Origin: Desulfovibrio fairfieldensis
Lineage (GTDB): Bacteria; Desulfobacterota; Desulfovibrionia; Desulfovibrionales; Desulfovibrionaceae
Assembly: GCF_001553605.1 (NCBI RefSeq)
Contig: NZ_CP014229.1
Location: forward strand, 2,508,501 to 2,572,500
Direction: 5' to 3'
DNA length: 64,000 nt
The notes under the pieces were generated by a model that worked only from the letters and a program-made list of their open reading frames with translations, searched no databases and was not told the origin of the DNA. This document shows, one piece after another, positions 7,873 to 16,317 of the stretch. Each line of letters starts with the position of its first letter. The first letter of the stretch is position 1. Position numbers and translations under genes: made by a program.

Positions 7873-8517
7873 TCAACGGTTGCCGGAGGCAGAGTCGTCC
7901 TCTTCCTCATCGTTGTTCGGAGGCGCGGCCGGAGCGGCGCGGGCGGGCAGCTCGGTGTCCTCATCATCGCTGCGGTCGTCCTTGAGGGCCTGCTGCAGGA
8001 ACCAATCCTCGCGGATGCGCCAGGAAGCGGCGGCGGTATAAGCCGGTGAGGAATAGCCCACGGAAAGCACCAAGGTGCGCCGGGCGTGTTCCTGCAGGCG
8101 GATCAGCAGGGGGGTGAAGTCCGCGTCGCCGGACAAAATGATGAATTCATCAAAATGGGTGGAATGGGAGAGATCGTCCATGCAGTCCATAACCAGATGG
8201 ATGTCCGTGCTGGTTTTGCCGCGTGAGGTCAACGGCGGACAGTCCACCACCTGAAAGGCGCTGCGGATAAACGGATTGCGGAATTCCTGATAACGTTGCG
8301 GATTCAGATAACACATCCGCTTGAGGATGCGTCGGCGCACGCCCTCGCCGTACAGAATGCGCAGGGCGTGGTTTTCAATCCAGCGAACCCAGCGGTAGGG
8401 CGCCGAGCCGAAGGTCCGGGCGGCTTCCGGGTCCGCCTCCAGAAAACGGGTATAGATATTGTCAAAATCCACATATAACGCGCTGAAAACTTCATCAAAA
8501 CCGGTAAATCGTGCCAT
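7873..8517 (-). CDS. NYN-domain (PIN-like) putative ribonuclease
   Basis: The 214-residue protein belongs to the NYN/LabA-like branch of PIN-fold nucleases. Acidic residues expected at the metal site are visible in YVDFDNIY (about residues 15-22), in TDIHLVMDCMDD and in IILSGDADFTPLL, the family hallmark. The last 35 residues are an acidic, low-complexity tail (DDRSDDEDTE, NNDEEEDD). I chose the ATG at 8517 because GGAG sits just upstream; an in-frame ATG 14 codons earlier lacks this. These enzymes usually act on structured RNA. The target is unknown, and the neighbours give no clue. Confidence 0.85.
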   Translation of the reverse strand: MARFTGFDEVFSALYVDFDNIYTRFLEADPEAARTFGSAPYRWVRWIENHALRILYGEGVRRRILKRMCYLNPQRYQEFRNPFIRSAFQVVDCPPLTSRGKTSTDIHLVMDCMDDLSHSTHFDEFIILSGDADFTPLLIRLQEHARRTLVLSVGYSSPAYTAAASWRIREDWFLQQALKDDRSDDEDTELPARAAPAAPPNNDEEEDDSASGNR

Positions 8518-8692
8518 GTGCTCCTCAAAACAAGTCATAAAGTGAATACTGCAGATCACAGCATACTAGTGCCATAGCCCCGGCAACACAAGGCCGTATC
8601 GGCTTGAATTTGCCGGGCCGGGCGGCTATGCTGCAAATGTGCGGCGCGGCGACGGCATCGGGCGGCCCCGCCGCCGCATGTGAGGAGGTGTG

Positions 8693-10027
8693 ATGCCAAA
8701 GATTTTCGCGGCCCCGGCCCTTTGGGCCGCGTCCAGGCTGGAGCCGTGGCGCGCCATGCGCCGGGAACGGCCGGGTGAATTCTGGTTTGCCTGTCTGTTC
8801 TGGTCCTTTTGGCTCTCGCTGGCTTCTTTTCCCATCGGTTACGGCATGCGCGAGGTCATGCCGGTGCTCAGCTTTATTTTTCTGCTGCTCTATTACCGCC
8901 ATGAATGGCGGAACAGCGTGCTGCGCCGTCTCGACGCCCGTCCGCTGTTCTATTGCCTGTGGCTGATGGTCGGCATCGGCGTCTGTTTTTCCACGGATCC
9001 GCTTTCTTCCTTGTTGCACGCGGGCACGGGCATCAACAAGGGTTTTATCCTGCCCTTTATCGCCATGGAATGCGTGCGCGGCGAGAAGGACTTGCGCCGC
9101 CTGGTCTGGGCCTGCGTGCTGGCCTGCTCCTGGCAGGGCCTGGACGGTCTCTGGCAGGCCTTCACAGGCCGCGACTTCATCATGGGCTATGAACCCAATG
9201 CCGGGCGCTTGACCGGCAGCCTGGGCGACTACACGGTGGGCAATTATATCGCGCTGGCTCTGATCCCGGCCTTCGGCCTCTGGTTCATCCTGCGCCGTGG
9301 GCTGGACGCCGTCAGTTCCGCCTTTCTGTGTCTGACCGTCTTCTGGCCCGCCTTTTTTTTGCTCCAGGGGGCGGCCAGCCGCAGCGGCGCGCTGGCAGTG
9401 GCCTCGGCCTTCGGTTTCTGGGCCCTGCTGCGCCGACGGCGCTGGCAGTGGCGCATCCTACTTTGGCCTCTGGCGGCTCTGGTCGTGTTCATCCTCTGCC
9501 AGCCGCAACGTCTGACGCCGGAAACACTGGCCTCCGACGGGCGCTGGAGCCTTTGGGAACTGGGCTGGCGCGTTTTTCTGGAACATCCCTGGTTCGGCGC
9601 CGGCGCCGGGCAGTACAACGCGGCCTTCCGTGCCCTGGGCCTTTCTCCGGCCGAGGACGATATCACCATCAGCCATCCGCATAATCTCTACCTGGACCTG
9701 CTCTATGCCCATGGGTTGGTAGGCTTTTGTCTGGGCATGGTCTTTCTGCTGGGCTTCCTCTGGTGGGGGTACAAGCGCATCCGCCCGCGCCTGACGGCGG
9801 AATGTGCGGGAAAAAGCCCGAGCCTGCACTGGCGGCTGACCGCCTGGTTCTGGATCGGTTTCGCCGGCTGGCTGGTCAACGGCATTTTCGGGCATGACTT
9901 TTATCGCATCTGGTGGCTGGGCCTGGCCATGAGCCACCTGGGCGTCATGATCGGCGCGGTGGTCAACGGTTCGGCCCAGAGCTCGGACCCGCCGCCGCGC
10001 GAGGTAAAGGGAGAAAGCAATGTTTGA
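8693..10027 (+). CDS. O-antigen ligase/polymerase family membrane protein (Wzy_C)
   Basis: This 444-residue protein has about ten to eleven hydrophobic segments. The family signature lies in the large periplasmic loop: WELGWRVFLEHPWFGAGAGQ (about residues 285-304) followed by the histidine-containing SHPHNLYLDLLYAHGLVG. In WaaL-type ligases this region joins undecaprenyl-linked polysaccharide to lipid A-core. A polymerase role (Wzy) cannot be excluded, but the ABC-type O-antigen cluster at 23.5-40 kb needs a ligase and no polymerase, which favours ligase. AGGAGG precedes the ATG at 8693. It overlaps the next gene by 8 nt. Confidence 0.85.
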   Translation: MPKIFAAPALWAASRLEPWRAMRRERPGEFWFACLFWSFWLSLASFPIGYGMREVMPVLSFIFLLLYYRHEWRNSVLRRLDARPLFYCLWLMVGIGVCFSTDPLSSLLHAGTGINKGFILPFIAMECVRGEKDLRRLVWACVLACSWQGLDGLWQAFTGRDFIMGYEPNAGRLTGSLGDYTVGNYIALALIPAFGLWFILRRGLDAVSSAFLCLTVFWPAFFLLQGAASRSGALAVASAFGFWALLRRRRWQWRILLWPLAALVVFILCQPQRLTPETLASDGRWSLWELGWRVFLEHPWFGAGAGQYNAAFRALGLSPAEDDITISHPHNLYLDLLYAHGLVGFCLGMVFLLGFLWWGYKRIRPRLTAECAGKSPSLHWRLTAWFWIGFAGWLVNGIFGHDFYRIWWLGLAMSHLGVMIGAVVNGSAQSSDPPPREVKGESNV

Positions 10028-11534
10028 ATCGGCATCCCTGGGCAGATCTTATTCTACCAAGGAATACGACGCTCTTAAAGAGGATCTGCGCGGCAGACTG
10101 TTCGCCGCGCAACGCGAGGCGCGCGAACACGACGTGCCCGCGCTGGTAATTATTGAAGGCGTGGACGGCGTGGGCAAGGACGCGGTGGTCAATCTGCTGT
10201 CGGCCTGGATGGATGCCAAAAACATCCGCAACCACACCTTCTGGCTGGAAACCGATGAGGAAAAGAAACGGCCCGAGGCCTGGCGTTACTGGCGCGCGTT
10301 ACCCGGCAAGGGCGAAATGGCCGTGTTTTTCGGGGGCTGGTACAGCGAACCTATCCGGAAGTTCTGTTGCGGCGGCCTGGACGAGAACGATTTCAACCGG
10401 CGGATGCAGCGCTGGGCCCGGCTGGAACGCGCACTGGCAGCATCGGGAACCCTGATCGTTAAATTCTGGCTGCATATCGGGAAGAAAGCCCACAAGGAAC
10501 GTCTGGAACAGCGCCTGAAGCACAAGGGCCACCGCAGCTTCACGCCGTATGACAAGAAGAGTGAGGAAAATTACGACGCCCTGGTCAGCGCGGCGGCCAA
10601 AGCCATAACCATTACCGACCGGGCCTATGCGCCCTGGACTCTCATCGACGCTTTTGACGCCAATTTCCGTAATGTGGCCGTCACCCGCGCCCTGACCGCC
10701 GCGCTTTCCAGCGCCGTGGCCGCCCGCGAAACCCTCGCGCAGGAAGCGCCCGTTATGACCAGCCAGGCTTGCCCCGAGGGGAGCAGCATGCCGGAGCGGG
10801 ACGATGCCGCCGCGTTCAATGCTCTGGACGCGGTGGATCTGAGCAGCGCGCGTGAGCACAGCGAGTATAAAAAGAAGCTGGCCGCCCTGCAGGAGGATAT
10901 CTATGCCCTGACCTATAAGGCCTGGAAACACGGCATTTCCAGCACGCTGGTCTTCGAGGGCTGGGACGCCGCGGGCAAGGGCGGGGCGATCCGGCGGCTC
11001 ACGGCGGGCATGGATGCGCGCATTGTGCGGGTGATCCCCATCAGCGCGCCCACGGACGAGGAGCTGGCCCATCATTATCTCTGGCGTTTCTGGCGGCATG
11101 TGCCCATGGCGGGTTTTGTGACTGTCTACGACCGCTCCTGGTATGGCCGGGTGCTGGTGGAACGGGTCGAGGGACTTACGCCGTCCGCCGACTGGAAGCG
11201 GGCTTACGCTGAAATCAACGATTTTGAGGCCCAGTTACGGGAACCCCACAATATAGTGGTTAAATACTGGCTGCATATTTCCCAGGAAGAACAGCTGCGG
11301 CGTTTCCGGGAGCGGGAAAACACGCCCTGGAAGCAGTACAAGATCACGGAAGAGGACTGGCGCAACCGGGAAAAATTCCCTGCCTACATGGAGGCCGCGG
11401 AAGAAATGTTCGCCCGTACCAGTACGGAAGAGGCCCCCTGGCATATCGTCCCGGCGGAGGACAAGAAATATGCCCGTCTGGATGTGCTGCGCATTTACCG
11501 GGACACGCTGAAAAAGGCCCTCAAGCGGATTTAG
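10020..11534 (+). CDS. pap: polyphosphate:AMP phosphotransferase (two-domain PPK2)
   Basis: This 504-residue enzyme is of the duplicated PPK2 (class II) type, which phosphorylates AMP to ADP with polyphosphate. The N-terminal copy has a Walker A-like EGVDGVGKDAVV (about residues 45-56) but a degenerate second half (FFGGWYSEPI). The C-terminal copy has the full set, FEGWDAAGKGGAIRR and YDRSWYGRVLVERVEG, so catalysis probably resides there. Length matches known PAP proteins. The start lies inside the end of the ligase gene. The stop falls in a short palindromic repeat (11531-11567), followed by a strong terminator. Confidence 0.93.
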   Translation: MFESASLGRSYSTKEYDALKEDLRGRLFAAQREAREHDVPALVIIEGVDGVGKDAVVNLLSAWMDAKNIRNHTFWLETDEEKKRPEAWRYWRALPGKGEMAVFFGGWYSEPIRKFCCGGLDENDFNRRMQRWARLERALAASGTLIVKFWLHIGKKAHKERLEQRLKHKGHRSFTPYDKKSEENYDALVSAAAKAITITDRAYAPWTLIDAFDANFRNVAVTRALTAALSSAVAARETLAQEAPVMTSQACPEGSSMPERDDAAAFNALDAVDLSSAREHSEYKKKLAALQEDIYALTYKAWKHGISSTLVFEGWDAAGKGGAIRRLTAGMDARIVRVIPISAPTDEELAHHYLWRFWRHVPMAGFVTVYDRSWYGRVLVERVEGLTPSADWKRAYAEINDFEAQLREPHNIVVKYWLHISQEEQLRRFRERENTPWKQYKITEEDWRNREKFPAYMEAAEEMFARTSTEEAPWHIVPAEDKKYARLDVLRIYRDTLKKALKRI

Positions 11535-11567
11535 AGCGGATTACTTTTAAAAGTTAACCTGCTCTAA
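11531..11567. repeat. short palindromic intergenic repeat (family B)
   Basis: TTAGAGCGGATTAC-TTTTAAAA-GTTAACCTGCTCTAA is an imperfect 37 bp inverted repeat overlapping the pap stop codon. Its left half (AGAGCGGATTAC) recurs at 54597-54608, and the TTAGAGC/GCTCTAA ends recur at 54708-54737. Confidence 0.65.
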
Positions 11568-11581
11568 GAACAAAACAGAAA

Positions 11582-11623
11582 AACGACAGGCCCCGATCTG
11601 GTAACGGATCGGGGCCTGTCGTT
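11582..11623. terminator. bidirectional terminator between pap and thyX
   Basis: ACGACAGGCCCCGATC (11583-11598) pairs perfectly with GATCGGGGCCTGTCGT (11607-11622) across an 8 nt loop. The right arm abuts the thyX stop codon. A-rich and T-rich flanks on both sides suit termination from either direction. Confidence 0.85.
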
Positions 11624-12495
11624 TATTCTTCCTCGAATTCGCCGTCGCTGGGGGGCGCAGCTTCCCGCATGCCGCCGCTCAAGGTCAGTTCCCCCAGCTT
11701 TCCGTTGCCGAGAAGATCCGTGGTTTTCGTCTTTGACGCGCCCCGCTCCCGCAACACGTCCAAGGCTTCGTCCTTGGTGATGATCCGTCCTTTGCAGCGC
11801 GCGTTCTGCAAATTGTTTTCCGGGCAATACCCCAGCTGCACGCAGTTGGGGCCCGCGCCTTCAAACAGGTCGGGCGCGGCCCCTCGGCAGAGGCGCAGCA
11901 TCTTCCAGGCCAGATCCCGGATTTCGTGCTGGGCGTTGCGGCAGCAGCGGATAGCGAACCAGTCCAGCAGGGCGTGGGCGTTCATGCCGATGATGGCTTT
12001 GAATTCCGTGGCCTGGGGTTTCAGATAGCGCAGATTTTCCTCGGGCAGTCCGGCTTCCAGGCCGGCTTCATACCATTGGCGGGTCAACTCGGCCAGATCC
12101 CGACCGCTGAGCGTGGCGGTGCCCCCGCCGGGCAAGGTTACGGGCGCGGAAAATTCCGCCACCTCGCGTGGGTAGACCACGGAGAAACGCCGTTTGCCGT
12201 TGAGCTCCGCCCGGCCCGATTTGATCAGATAAGAGGCCAGGCGCTTGCGTACCAGTTGGGCCTCGGTCACGCGCGAGTAGCCCCCTACTCCGAAGAGAAA
12301 ATAGTCGAATTCCAGGGCCGCGCGGTGCCCGCTGGATAAAATGTTCCGCACGATCTGCCGGGAATAGGGCGAGGCCGCGATGTCCTCCAGCTCCCGCTCG
12401 CTGCGCACGAAGCGGGCCGCCAGATCCGTGTATATTTTGCCGCCGCCCGCGAGCAGCAGCACTTTGCCCTTGCCGGTGTATTTTTCTTCAAGCAT
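11623..12495 (-). CDS. thyX: flavin-dependent thymidylate synthase ThyX
   Basis: ThyX makes dTMP from dUMP with FAD, NADPH and methylene-tetrahydrofolate. The 290-residue product has the core motif in divergent form, RKRLASYLIKS (about residues 82-92). It still fits R-x-R-x7-S, with K in place of the usual H. The second half contains AIIGMNAHALLDWFAIR and RNAQHEIRDLAWKML, where the conserved dUMP-binding Arg resides. It is longer than the typical 220-250 residues, with an extra acidic C-terminal tail after about residue 240. The ATG at 12495 begins MLEEKYTGKG; the open frame continues upstream into trpB antisense, which is not coding. Divergent from trpB. Confidence 0.85.
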   Translation of the reverse strand: MLEEKYTGKGKVLLLAGGGKIYTDLAARFVRSERELEDIAASPYSRQIVRNILSSGHRAALEFDYFLFGVGGYSRVTEAQLVRKRLASYLIKSGRAELNGKRRFSVVYPREVAEFSAPVTLPGGGTATLSGRDLAELTRQWYEAGLEAGLPEENLRYLKPQATEFKAIIGMNAHALLDWFAIRCCRNAQHEIRDLAWKMLRLCRGAAPDLFEGAGPNCVQLGYCPENNLQNARCKGRIITKDEALDVLRERGASKTKTTDLLGNGKLGELTLSGGMREAAPPSDGEFEEE

Positions 12496-12611
12496 GACCG
12501 CTTCCGTGTTGGGGTATGCCCGCGCGCGGCGAGCGGAGAATGGCCGCACTATAGGCAAAAGCCGGGGCAGCGGCAAGGCCGCGGCATATCTCCCGCTCTT
12601 GACATCTCCTT

Positions 12612-12645
12612 CGCAAAAACGACAGAGTAAGAACCCATTTTTGCG
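12612..12645 (+). promoter_or_regulatory. inverted repeat in the trpB leader
   Basis: CGCAAAAA (12612-12619) and TTTTTGCG (12638-12645) form perfect 8 bp arms 18 nt apart. They sit a few bases before the trpB ribosome binding site (TAAGGAGAG) and just after a TTGACA (12598-12603). It could be an operator or an mRNA stem-loop. Confidence 0.45.
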
Positions 12646-12660
12646 TAAGGAGAGAACAGC

Positions 12661-13872
12661 ATGAGCCAACAATCCGCCCTCAGCGGCAAACCCGACAGCC
12701 GGGGATTTTTCGGCGCGTACGGCGGCCAGTATGTGCCGGAACCTGTCAGGGCGCGCCTGGACGAACTGGCCGGAGCTTTTGACGCGGCTTTGAACGACGC
12801 TTCCTTCCAGCGGGAGCTGGAATATCTGTTTGTCCATTATACAGGGCGCCCGAGCCCGGTGTTCCACTGCGCCAATCTCAGCCGCATGCTGGGCGGGGCC
12901 CGGATCTGGCTCAAGCGCGAGGATCTGAATCATCTGGGCGCGCACAAGATCAACAATACGCTGGGGCAGTGCCTGCTGGCCAAACGCATGGGCAAAAAGC
13001 GGGTCATTGCCGAAACCGGGGCCGGGCAGCATGGTGTGGCCACGGCGGCGGGCGCGGCGCTCATGGGGCTGGAATGCACCATCTGCATGGGCGAAGTGGA
13101 TATCGAACGCCAGCATCTGAATGTGATCCGCATGGAAATGCTCGGCGCGCGCGTGCTGCCCGCCAAAAGCGGCCAGCGCACGCTCAAGGAAGCCGTGGAT
13201 GAAGCTCTGGCCGTGTGGATTGACGATCCGGAGATGTTCTATGTGCTGGGCTCGGCGGTGGGACCGCACCCATATCCTTATATGGTGCGCCACTTCCAGT
13301 CCGTGATCGGGCGCGAGGCCCGCGCCCAGATGCTGGAGGAACTGGGCCGCCTGCCCGATGCCTGCCTGGCCTGCGTGGGCGGCGGCTCCAATGCCATCGG
13401 CCTGTTCGCGGGTTTTCTGGACGACGCGGACGTGCGGCTCGTGGGCGTGGAGCCCGGCGGGCGCGGCACGGCCTACGGCGAGCATGCGGCCTCCCTCTGC
13501 CTGGGCGAGCCGGGCGTGCTGCACGGCTTTAATTCCTATATGATCAAGAATGCGCAGGGCGAGGCCGGGGAAGTCTACTCCATTTCCGCCGGGCTGGATT
13601 ATCCTTCTGTGGGCCCGGAACATGCCCAGCTCAAGGATATGGGCCGGGCGGAATATGTCAGCGTCACGGACCGGGAAGCCCTGGACGCCTTTTTCGCGCT
13701 GTCCCGGCATGAAGGCGTGATTCCGGCTCTGGAGTCCTCGCATGCCCTAGCCCAGGCCATCAAGATGGCCCCGTCCATGTCCGCGGACACGGTGCTGCTG
13801 GTCAGCCTTTCGGGCCGCGGGGACAAAGACGTGGCCCAGGTGGCCGAGCTGATGCGCAAGGAGAATGCCTGA
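12661..13872 (+). CDS. trpB: tryptophan synthase beta chain
   Basis: This PLP enzyme condenses indole and L-serine to tryptophan. The 403-residue protein shows the standard TrpB1 features: GAYGGQYVPEP at the N-terminus, the PLP lysine in HLGAHKINN (about residue 99), ETGAGQHGVATA with the catalytic Glu, the phosphate-binding GGGSNAIG and SGRGDKD near the C-terminus. A good AAGGAG precedes the ATG. No trpA or other trp gene is nearby. It is divergent from thyX and followed at 38 nt by an unrelated SDR gene, so it is an orphan trpB here; trpA may lie elsewhere. Confidence 0.96.
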   Translation: MSQQSALSGKPDSRGFFGAYGGQYVPEPVRARLDELAGAFDAALNDASFQRELEYLFVHYTGRPSPVFHCANLSRMLGGARIWLKREDLNHLGAHKINNTLGQCLLAKRMGKKRVIAETGAGQHGVATAAGAALMGLECTICMGEVDIERQHLNVIRMEMLGARVLPAKSGQRTLKEAVDEALAVWIDDPEMFYVLGSAVGPHPYPYMVRHFQSVIGREARAQMLEELGRLPDACLACVGGGSNAIGLFAGFLDDADVRLVGVEPGGRGTAYGEHAASLCLGEPGVLHGFNSYMIKNAQGEAGEVYSISAGLDYPSVGPEHAQLKDMGRAEYVSVTDREALDAFFALSRHEGVIPALESSHALAQAIKMAPSMSADTVLLVSLSGRGDKDVAQVAELMRKENA

Positions 13873-13910
13873 GGCGGAGAGGGCTTCGGATGTTCCTTGC
13901 GGAGGCGCAT

Positions 13911-14837
13911 ATGCGCGTTGTAATTTTAGGCGGCACGGGCTTTATCGGCTCGGCCCTGGTCAAGGCCCTGCTCCGGGCCGGACATGATGTGACGGTGAGC
14001 AGTCGCCGCGTCCGTCCCCAAGAGGACGGCGGACCGGCATACGCCCGGTGGGACGGCCAAAGCCCGCAGGCCCTGGCGGAAATCTGCAAGGGCGCGGCGG
14101 CTGTGGTCAATCTGCTGGGCGAGAATATCGGCGCCGGGCGCTGGACTGTTGCCCGGCGTGAAGCCATTATACAGAGCCGCGTCCGCGCGGGAGAAGCCGT
14201 GAGCGCTGCGTTCGCCCTGCTGGACAAGGCTGGGGATGCGTTGCCGAAAACCCTGATCCAGGCTTCTGCTTCGGGCTGGTACGGGCTCTGGCCCGATCTG
14301 GCGACGGCCCCTGACTGCACGGAAGACGCCCCTGCGGGGTCGGGCTTTCTGGCTGAAGTTGTCCGCCGCTGGGAGGCATCGTCCGCGCCGGTGGAAGCTC
14401 TAGGCGTGCGCCGGGTCCGTATCCGCACCGCACCGGTGCTGGGCAAGGGCGGCGGGGTCTTGGCCAGGATGCTGCCCCTGTACCGCTGGGGCCTGGGCGG
14501 CCCGGCGGGCACTGGCCGCCAGCCCTTTCCCTGGATTCATCTGGACGATGAAGCCGGGGCCATTGTCTTTTTACTGGAGCATCCGGAGATCAGCGGCCCC
14601 TGCAATCTCTGCGCGCCGGAGCGGACCGACGCGGCGGGCTTTGCCCGCGCTCTGGGCGGGGTGCTGCATCGCCCGGCGTTCTTGCGGGTGCCCGCCGTTG
14701 TCCTGCGGCTGGCCTTGGGACAAATGGCCGAGGAATTGCTGCTCAACGGCCAGCGCTACGCGCCGCGCAAGCTGCTGGAAGCGGGCTATGTCTTCCGCTA
14801 TCCCAATTTGGACGGAGCGCTGGCGGCCTGCGTGTAA
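13911..14837 (+). CDS. TIGR01777-type SDR epimerase/NAD-dependent nucleotide-sugar epimerase-like protein
   Basis: The 308-residue protein is an atypical SDR (YfcH/SDR39U1 type). It begins MRVVILGGTGFIGSALVKAL, the dinucleotide-binding Rossmann motif. The middle has NLLGENIGAGRW, family-specific, and QASASGWYGLW, where the usual YxxxK catalytic pair is not evident, as is common in this family. The C-terminus (RVPAVVLRLALGQMAEELLLNGQR) matches the DUF1731 cap. I place the start at 13911, behind GGAGG; an upstream in-frame ATG at 13890 is less well placed. Substrate unknown. Confidence 0.88.
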   Translation: MRVVILGGTGFIGSALVKALLRAGHDVTVSSRRVRPQEDGGPAYARWDGQSPQALAEICKGAAAVVNLLGENIGAGRWTVARREAIIQSRVRAGEAVSAAFALLDKAGDALPKTLIQASASGWYGLWPDLATAPDCTEDAPAGSGFLAEVVRRWEASSAPVEALGVRRVRIRTAPVLGKGGGVLARMLPLYRWGLGGPAGTGRQPFPWIHLDDEAGAIVFLLEHPEISGPCNLCAPERTDAAGFARALGGVLHRPAFLRVPAVVLRLALGQMAEELLLNGQRYAPRKLLEAGYVFRYPNLDGALAACV

Positions 14838-14866
14838 GCGTCTAGCGCTCTCCCGGATATAACAAC

Positions 14867-14896
14867 AGCGGGGTTCAGATCCGTCTGAACCCCGCT
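14867..14896. terminator. bidirectional terminator
   Basis: AGCGGGGTTCAGA (14867-14879) pairs with TCTGAACCCCGCT (14884-14896), with a 4 nt loop and TTTC after it. It separates the SDR gene from the converging cytochrome gene. Confidence 0.8.
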
Positions 14897-14925
14897 TTCA
14901 TGATCAACGCTGCCAGCTTATAAAG

Positions 14926-16317
14926 CTACTTGGCCGCCACCTTGCCGGAGAGCATCTTGTGCTCGCCGGTCAGAGTGCGCAGGAAGGCCACGATCAGGTC
15001 GCGGTCGCTCTGGGGCACGTCCAGACCGGCGCAATAGACGCCCATGATCCGCACGGCTTCATCCAGCGTGTCCACGGTGCCGTCATGCAGATACGGGCCG
15101 GTCAGCTCGATATTGCGCAGATTGGGCACCTTGAAGCGGCGCATGTCCACGTCGCTCTTGGTATGGTTGTAGCGGCCCTTGTCCGAACCCAGTTCCTTGC
15201 CGTTGCGGTTGTCGGCGAAATAGTCCTTTTTCAGGTCCATGTATTCGTAGGACTGGCCGCCTACGCTCTTGCCCACATGGCAGGAGGCGCAACGGTAGGC
15301 CTTGAAGCGGTTGTAGCCCTGCACTTCCTGGGCGCTGAGGGCCTTGTCGTCGCCGCGCAGCCACTTGTCGAAACGGCTGTCCGGCGTGATCAGGGTCTTT
15401 TCGTACTCGGCGATGGCGTCGGTGATGTTCTTGCCGCTCCAGCCGTCGGGATAGACGGCCGTGAACTCTGCGGTCAGGGCAGCGTCCCGGGACAGGCGGC
15501 CGATGATTTCCTCCCAGTTCTTGCTGCCCATTTCAATGGGATTCATGGGCGGGCCGCCCGCCTGTTCCTGCAGGTCGGCCGCGCGGCCGTCCCAGAACTG
15601 GGCCAGATTGAAGGCCGCGTTGAACACCGTGGGCGGGTTCACGTCGCCGAACTGCTTGCGCACGCCTTCGGAGAAGCGCTGGTGGTCCGTGCCGCCCCGG
15701 TCATAAAAGTGGCAACCGGCGCAGGACAGCGTGCTGTCCGTGGAAAGGCGCTTGTCATTGAACAGCTTGTCGCCCAGGGCCACCTTTTTGGCGTCGGCCT
15801 TGATCAAGCGCGGCAGAGGCTGCAAGGGCTCGTTGGCGCGTTTGGGCGCGGCGTCGGTGGCATAGTGGGCCTTGCGCGAGGTCTTCACCCAGTCCAGGAT
15901 GTCCTTCTTGTCCCGGTCCGAAAGGCGGCTGCCCCAGTGCACCACCGCGAACTTGGCCGGAGGCATGGTATCATTGACGATCACCCATTCCATTTTCGCC
16001 AGTACGGTTTCGCCGATGGGTTTGCCCTTGTTCTGGATCAGCTCCACATTAAGGTCCATGGCGCGGATGCCGTCTCGGTAGTCTTTTTCAATGATCTGGC
16101 GGATGCCCGGCACTTTGGCGTAAAACGGCAGGTCATAGCCGCGGGTGTGACAGGCCATGCACTTGTCCTGCACAACCTGGGAAACCTTGGCGAACTTGGC
16201 CATGGGCGGCATGCCGCCGGACGCCGTTTCACCGGTGGGCGCGGCCGACGCGGGCCCGCTGAGCAGTGCGACCATCCCCAAAGCGGCCGCTGCGGCACAG
16301 GAAATCCTCATACCCAT
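14926..16317 (-). CDS. triheme cytochrome c peroxidase (YhjA/CcpA-like)
   Basis: The 463-residue exported protein has a signal peptide (cleavage after ASA, about residue 25) and three CxxCH heme c sites. CMACH (about residue 53) is in an N-terminal haem-binding domain; CAGCH and CASCH belong to the two-domain diheme peroxidase/MauG-like core. Landmarks such as PPTVFNAAFNLAQFWDGRA and VPNLRNIELTGPYLHDG are typical of bacterial peroxidases, the latter region supplying the conserved loop before the active site. The extra N-terminal heme matches the E. coli YhjA layout, where it receives quinol electrons. It probably reduces H2O2 in the periplasm. It is transcribed alone from an AT-rich region shared with the porin gene. 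Confidence 0.92.
   Translation of the reverse strand: MGMRISCAAAAALGMVALLSGPASAAPTGETASGGMPPMAKFAKVSQVVQDKCMACHTRGYDLPFYAKVPGIRQIIEKDYRDGIRAMDLNVELIQNKGKPIGETVLAKMEWVIVNDTMPPAKFAVVHWGSRLSDRDKKDILDWVKTSRKAHYATDAAPKRANEPLQPLPRLIKADAKKVALGDKLFNDKRLSTDSTLSCAGCHFYDRGGTDHQRFSEGVRKQFGDVNPPTVFNAAFNLAQFWDGRAADLQEQAGGPPMNPIEMGSKNWEEIIGRLSRDAALTAEFTAVYPDGWSGKNITDAIAEYEKTLITPDSRFDKWLRGDDKALSAQEVQGYNRFKAYRCASCHVGKSVGGQSYEYMDLKKDYFADNRNGKELGSDKGRYNHTKSDVDMRRFKVPNLRNIELTGPYLHDGTVDTLDEAVRIMGVYCAGLDVPQSDRDLIVAFLRTLTGEHKMLSGKVAAK

Noticed and set aside
12496-13743. Upstream extension of the thyX frame to about 13743 on the minus strand
   Set aside because: Runs antisense through trpB; ThyX homology begins at the ATG at 12495.
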